From: Symsagittifera roscoffensis
Taxonomy: Eukaryota > Xenacoelomorpha > Acoela > Convolutidae
Direction: 5' to 3'
Length of the DNA: 64,000 nucleotides
NCBI RefSeq assembly: GCF_963678635.1
Contig: NC_087066.1
Coordinates: 60,420,875-60,484,874, forward strand
Shown piece after piece: positions 60,421 to 64,000 of the stretch. A program made the translations under genes and the position numbers. Within the stretch, counting starts at the first letter, position 1, and every line of letters starts with the position of its first letter. The notes below the pieces were generated by a model that made no database searches, was not told where the DNA came from, and saw only the letters and a program-made list of their open reading frames with translations.

Positions 60421-63400
60421 CTAAACAACCAATTAATAGTCATGTTAGAAAAATGCGATGTTAGAAAAAAAAAACGTGGAGATTTGTTCGATACGCAATG
60501 GTAGCAAGAGCATCAAAGGAGGATTTGAACTCTTGAATTGGAGATTGAGTGTCCATTCGCAACCAAAAGTCCAACTATAATTGAGTAATTGAAAATCTGA
60601 TGTCTTATCAGCATCATGATTGGGTCTTTTAATCACTAGGAAAATAAAAACTGAGGAAGATTTAAAATTATTCAAAAGTCAAACGATCCCTGTGAGTTAA
60701 ATATTGTATATGTACCTCTTTCTCACTGAATAATTCGGTGCATATACAAAACGGTCCAATACAAAATAGCCCAAAAAATCATGAAAAGAAGAAAAAAACA
60801 GTCCAATACAAAACAGTCCGGTTTAAGGTCGCCGGTTCAATTCAGTTCAATCTACTTGTTTTTTAGTTTGAAAACAAAATGACCTTGAGGGAACACCAGT
60901 GGGGTGGGATGAAGTGTGCGTTGAAGGAGGAGATGGAGCTGGCCTTGAACACTCTGCCGAAGGAGAGCATGTCCTCCTTGTACCAGTTGAGCCACTTGCT
61001 CTCCGCCTCCTTCCGCTTCACACCCTCAGTCGCCGCCTACACAAAAACAACATAACTCATCACATTTCAACCCTCGCTCTTTTGCTCCAGCCCCCTTTTC
61101 TAGTAACTCTTTGAGTTCTGTAGAAACTACATAGACCATTTAAATCACTTTTTCTATGATTATCATACTGTAACTTTTCTACGATTTTCATACTGTTTGA
61201 GCAAATGGCTTAATTTGAACAATTTTTGTTTAATTGTCAGTTGCCTGATTCACAATTTTTGGAAATAATTAAAACGTAAATTGAAATATTAAGTAGTTGT
61301 AATAATTTTTTTATACTTTTTACTTGTATTTGCAATCGTAATTTGAGGTGCTTGTTTAGAAGAGAAAAAGTGCTAGTGCTGACATTATCATATTTGAAAA
61401 CACTGCAGAAAACTTCAAAAAAGTTGTTCCTGATAATAAGCAGCAACTTATGTCAAGAGCGTTAAGTATATTGTTAACAAATTGCTGTCATGCAGTTAAA
61501 CCCATATATTTATGTCTCAATCAAACTTATCAACCTATAGCATTACTGTCTTGAGTAATGTGTGCAAAAAGTGTGTGAAGCGTGTACCTTGATCTCGGCC
61601 ACTATGAGTTCAGGGACTAGGAACTTGACGTTGACGGAGTAGTTGAACTTCTTGAGGATGTTGAAGTGGTCGAGTGAGTGCAGGTACTGTGCATTGTGCA
61701 CCCCGTAGAAGGTGGCGTCCAACTTGAGTAACTGCACCGTGGAGAAATCCGCCCAGGAGGGGATGAGTAATTGCCCTACAAATAATAAGACATTTTATTG
61801 GGCAAATGAACTTTTAACAAGTTTTTTTATCTCAAGCGCAAAGTAAAAATCAACAGTTTTTGCTTTCTATGAGTCAGAATGCTGTTTTTATTACCATTTC
61901 AAATGCTCATCAATGCATGCGTGATGATGAAACCTATCAAGTACTACTTTAACCTATCAAACAGTTAAGTATGACCGAGAAAGATGCATAATTAAGTGCC
62001 AGTTACCGAATGGACACGGAATGTGAAGCAAATTTGCACAAAAAAAATTAAAAGTTGTATGTTGCTTCAAACGAATTAATTCTAGTTTTAACTTGATTGC
62101 TTACACAGACGAAGATTCACTTCACATATGCAAGCAAAAAAATGAAAATTAATTGAAATCGAAGTGGTTAAACTGATCAGTACAGAGAGCCCCCCCCCCC
62201 CCCCCCCCCCCCAGCATAGAGAGCCACTTATACACAGCCCCTCCCCGGTACTATATAAACAGAGCCCCCACACATACTATATAAACCCAATTGACATAGT
62301 TTTTGTCTATCAATGCAGTGATAAAAACAACTAGCTCAAATCAAGATTGAATTTGATATTATTTGGTGATGGATTAATTTACCGCTTACGCGTTGAAAGA
62401 ACGAAAAATCCCGCGCTTCGATGGCCACAAATTGACAATTTTCAAACCCCATAACTCCCATCTGTGCCACGGTCGCTTGAAAATAAACTAGTGGCCTAGC
62501 TATTGCTGGATGCATCTGTTTTTTCAAAAAATTCAACAATAGTAATTTCTCTGCTTCTTAGGGGATTAGCCGCTTATTTTTAGGAGACATCTACTACTCG
62601 CTCTTTCAAAAAAATATATAGTTCCGACCATTGAAAAACTTTGTATTCGGGTGTGTTTTAGTTTTTTTTTAACTTTTGTTTTCCACGAAAAATCGGGTAC
62701 CACAAATACTCATCGGATAGGGTTGAATGAAATGTCATGTTAAAACCCTTTCAATCGTGATTCGAACAACACCAAGAAATTTCAAAAAAAAAATTCTGTG
62801 CCGAGAAAAACCGATTTGACTTATTTTTAATTAAATTTTAAAGTTTTTTTCAACAAGGTTTTTTGTTTTTCTAGTCATTTTTCGCACAAAAAAACGATCG
62901 TTATTTTTTTTAAGCATATGTTTGGAAAATTCTGTGCTACTTGCACAGCACCGGCTATCGTTTTTATCTCATAATTGGATGGGTAGTTCGATCAGAAATT
63001 CAAAATGTTTTTCTACAAAAGCATGGGAATAGCCTCTTAGGCATGGAAGATGCCACAACCTATTTTATGGATAGAACTTAATATCAGATTTAGCAAGTAG
63101 TTTTCGAAAATAGTAGTTTTCAAGAAAAGTGAAAAAATTTCTTTAAAAAATTCCACCATTCGGTCCTTCTGTCATTCGGACACCACTGCATCAGATACCT
63201 CAAGGAACACTGGAAGGTGGCAGAGTAAGTCACCATTTTATATCCGTTCTAGTCGCCATGCGGATTCCTAAAAAAATCAAAAATTTCTCTGTGTCGAGAA
63301 AAACTGGTCTTGTTTCGAGTTTCGTGTCTCAGACTCCTTTACAGCGGGGTATAGTCTTCTTAATCAGGACACATTTTTAAAAAATCTCACCGCTTCATTG

Positions 63401-63903
63401 TGATTTCATTATTTTTCTTACTTTAATTCTTTACATATAATCTAATAAATGAAGCTTAGTTTCAACACCTTTCAAGACTAAAAAACAGCAGAAAAATAGC
63501 GAACAAAAAGTTTTGGCAATAAAGCTATGCTAAATCATTCTGCGCTACTTGCACATCAGCTGGGCGTATTTGTTCATTTTTAGGGCAACTTGGCATCTCA
63601 ATTAGTTTTTCTTCATCGCGGTGCGTTGTGGCGTTTTTAATTAGGCGTCAATATGATTACCCAAATGTTCTACCAATGTGAATCGATTAGTTTAAGAATA
63701 TTTCTATATTAATTCCTTTAAAAAAACTACAAAAGTATATAAATTTCCAGGTGTAGTTCCAAATAGATTCAAAAAAAATTAGAGAAGCATTTGAATTCTG
63801 ACTACACCTGTGCGCAGGTAGTTGAGCAAGATGGAGAAAGTGTCCGAGTCTCTGTCTATGAACATGGGCAGATCCTTCATCGCAGCCTCCTTGGCCACAG
63901 TGG
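60310..63903 (-). CDS. KCTD/BTB T1-domain protein, last four exons (partial)
   Basis: Exons on the minus strand are 63903-63808, 61775-61588, 61036-60884 and 60420-60310. All boundaries are GT-AG, and the phases (1, 0, 0) join one frame ending in TAG at 60310-60312. The first exon carries Phe-Ile-Asp-Arg-Asp...Leu-Asn-Tyr-Leu-Arg-Thr-Gly, the hallmark of the T1/BTB domain of potassium-channel tetramerisation (KCTD) proteins. The second completes the domain (Leu-Leu...Phe-Tyr-Gly-Val) and starts a C-terminal part. Together the exons give about 182 codons; earlier exons lie beyond the right edge. KCTD proteins often serve as adaptors for cullin-3 ubiquitin ligases or as receptor partners; which one this is I cannot say. 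Exon codons favour C or G at third positions, against very AT-rich introns. Confidence 0.8.
60884..61036 (-). CDS. KCTD-like exon C
   Basis: 153 bases between TGTGTAG| and AAG|GTCATT, phase 0 on both sides, 51 codons. It is charged at its start (Lys/Arg/Glu), then Trp and aromatic-rich. I recognise no named motif. Confidence 0.78.
61588..61775 (-). CDS. KCTD-like exon B
   Basis: 188 bases between TTTGTAG| and AAG|GTACAC. It continues the frame at phase 1 and holds the end of the T1 domain (Lys-Leu-Asp-Ala-Thr-Phe-Tyr-Gly-Val), then a Leu/Phe/Val-rich stretch, perhaps the start of the C-terminal domain. Confidence 0.8.
62190..62212. repeat. C23 tract with nearby ACTATATAAAC pair
   Basis: Twenty-three consecutive C inside the longest intron of the KCTD-like gene, a G-quadruplex (minus strand) or i-motif candidate. 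ACTATATAAAC occurs twice shortly downstream (about 62250 and 62275), in a C-rich setting. Confidence 0.9.
62620..62820 (-). repeat. Dispersed repeat, inverted copy in the intron
   Basis: Read on the minus strand it follows the order of 1960-2160: TCTCG(A/G)CA, then TTTAACATGA, then GGTCGGAAC. A short further piece with TCGAGAAAAACTGGT lies at about 63295. Divergence is high. Confidence 0.55.
63808..63903 (-). CDS. KCTD-like exon A (T1/BTB core)
   Basis: 96 bases, entered after a CTCTTTTCAG acceptor and left at CACAG|GTGTAG. It encodes the second half of the T1 fold, including Phe-Ile-Asp-Arg-Asp. The first half (usually with a Leu-Asn-Val-Gly-Gly motif) must lie in an exon outside the window. 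Confidence 0.8.
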
Positions 63904-64000
63904 CTGAAAAGAGAAGATCAAACACAAATTACTAAATACTAAACTAAACAATTGACTTGCCATGTCTAAAACTTCCCCATGTTTAAGAACATAACTTGAT

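Larger units (their letters stand above)
61776..63807 (-). other. 2.0-kb intron without further supported exons
   Basis: It holds the C23 tract, the inverted dispersed repeat and GCTACTTGCACA motifs at about 62938 and 63544. It also holds an opening at 62336-62539 (minus) that is discussed among the rejected items. I see no exon that fits the reading frame of the gene. Confidence 0.6.

Noticed and set aside
62336-62539. Minus-strand opening in the KCTD-like intron with acceptor-like and donor-like ends and an ATG
   Set aside because: It could form a 126-base exon (about 62516-62391), but inserted between exons A and B it would run into a stop in the gene's frame. It lacks the exon-like GC-rich third positions, and I see no family.

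Overview
The window is AT-rich eukaryotic DNA, almost certainly from an invertebrate animal. It contains a spliced gene with GT-AG introns and a KCTD/BTB-type tetramerisation domain, two decayed Ty3/gypsy-type LTR retroelements, a long-TIR DNA element and a large hierarchical satellite. I cannot name the taxon from the sequence, and nothing looks bacterial.

Layout. 1-11238: a decayed Ty3/gypsy element caught in an 8404-bp direct tandem duplication. The end of pol, a 255-bp LTR and about 1.6 kb of flank are present twice (1-2842 and 8405-11238) around one 5'-truncated gag-pol (2849-8352). 11544-14684: a non-coding element with about 0.5-kb inverted terminal repeats. 14685-17223: gene-free DNA with repeat fragments. 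17281-17490: a 30-bp minisatellite. 17585-36480: a tandem array of twelve units of about 1.66 kb, each made of diverged monomers of roughly 80-130 bp. 36481-41828: degenerate monomers of the same family plus small duplications.

41833-59990: an 18.2-kb LTR element (408-bp LTRs, TTTC target duplication, clear primer-binding site). Its order is gag, pol (protease, reverse transcriptase, RNase H, DD35E integrase, GPY/F), a Pro/Ser/Thr-rich region (orfX) preceded by a small two-helix membrane reading frame, an env-type glycoprotein gene, and a further long reading frame (orfY) whose ATG overlaps the env stop as ATGA. A third, internal LTR lies at 57726-58137. All large frames carry stops or frameshifts, so this is a dead copy of an endogenous retrovirus-like element with an expanded 3' half.

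60202-63903: the last four exons, on the minus strand, of a host gene for a KCTD/BTB T1-domain protein. Its exons are GC-rich against AT-rich introns. Its longest intron holds inverted pieces of the repeat that flanks the first retroelement and a run of 23 C.

The most unusual object is the 41.8-60 kb element: its size, its two extra non-canonical reading frames around env, the ATGA coupling, the internal third LTR and a perfect LTR hairpin whose loop has flipped between LTR copies. The higher-order satellite with edge decay, as seen at pericentromeric arrays, comes next.
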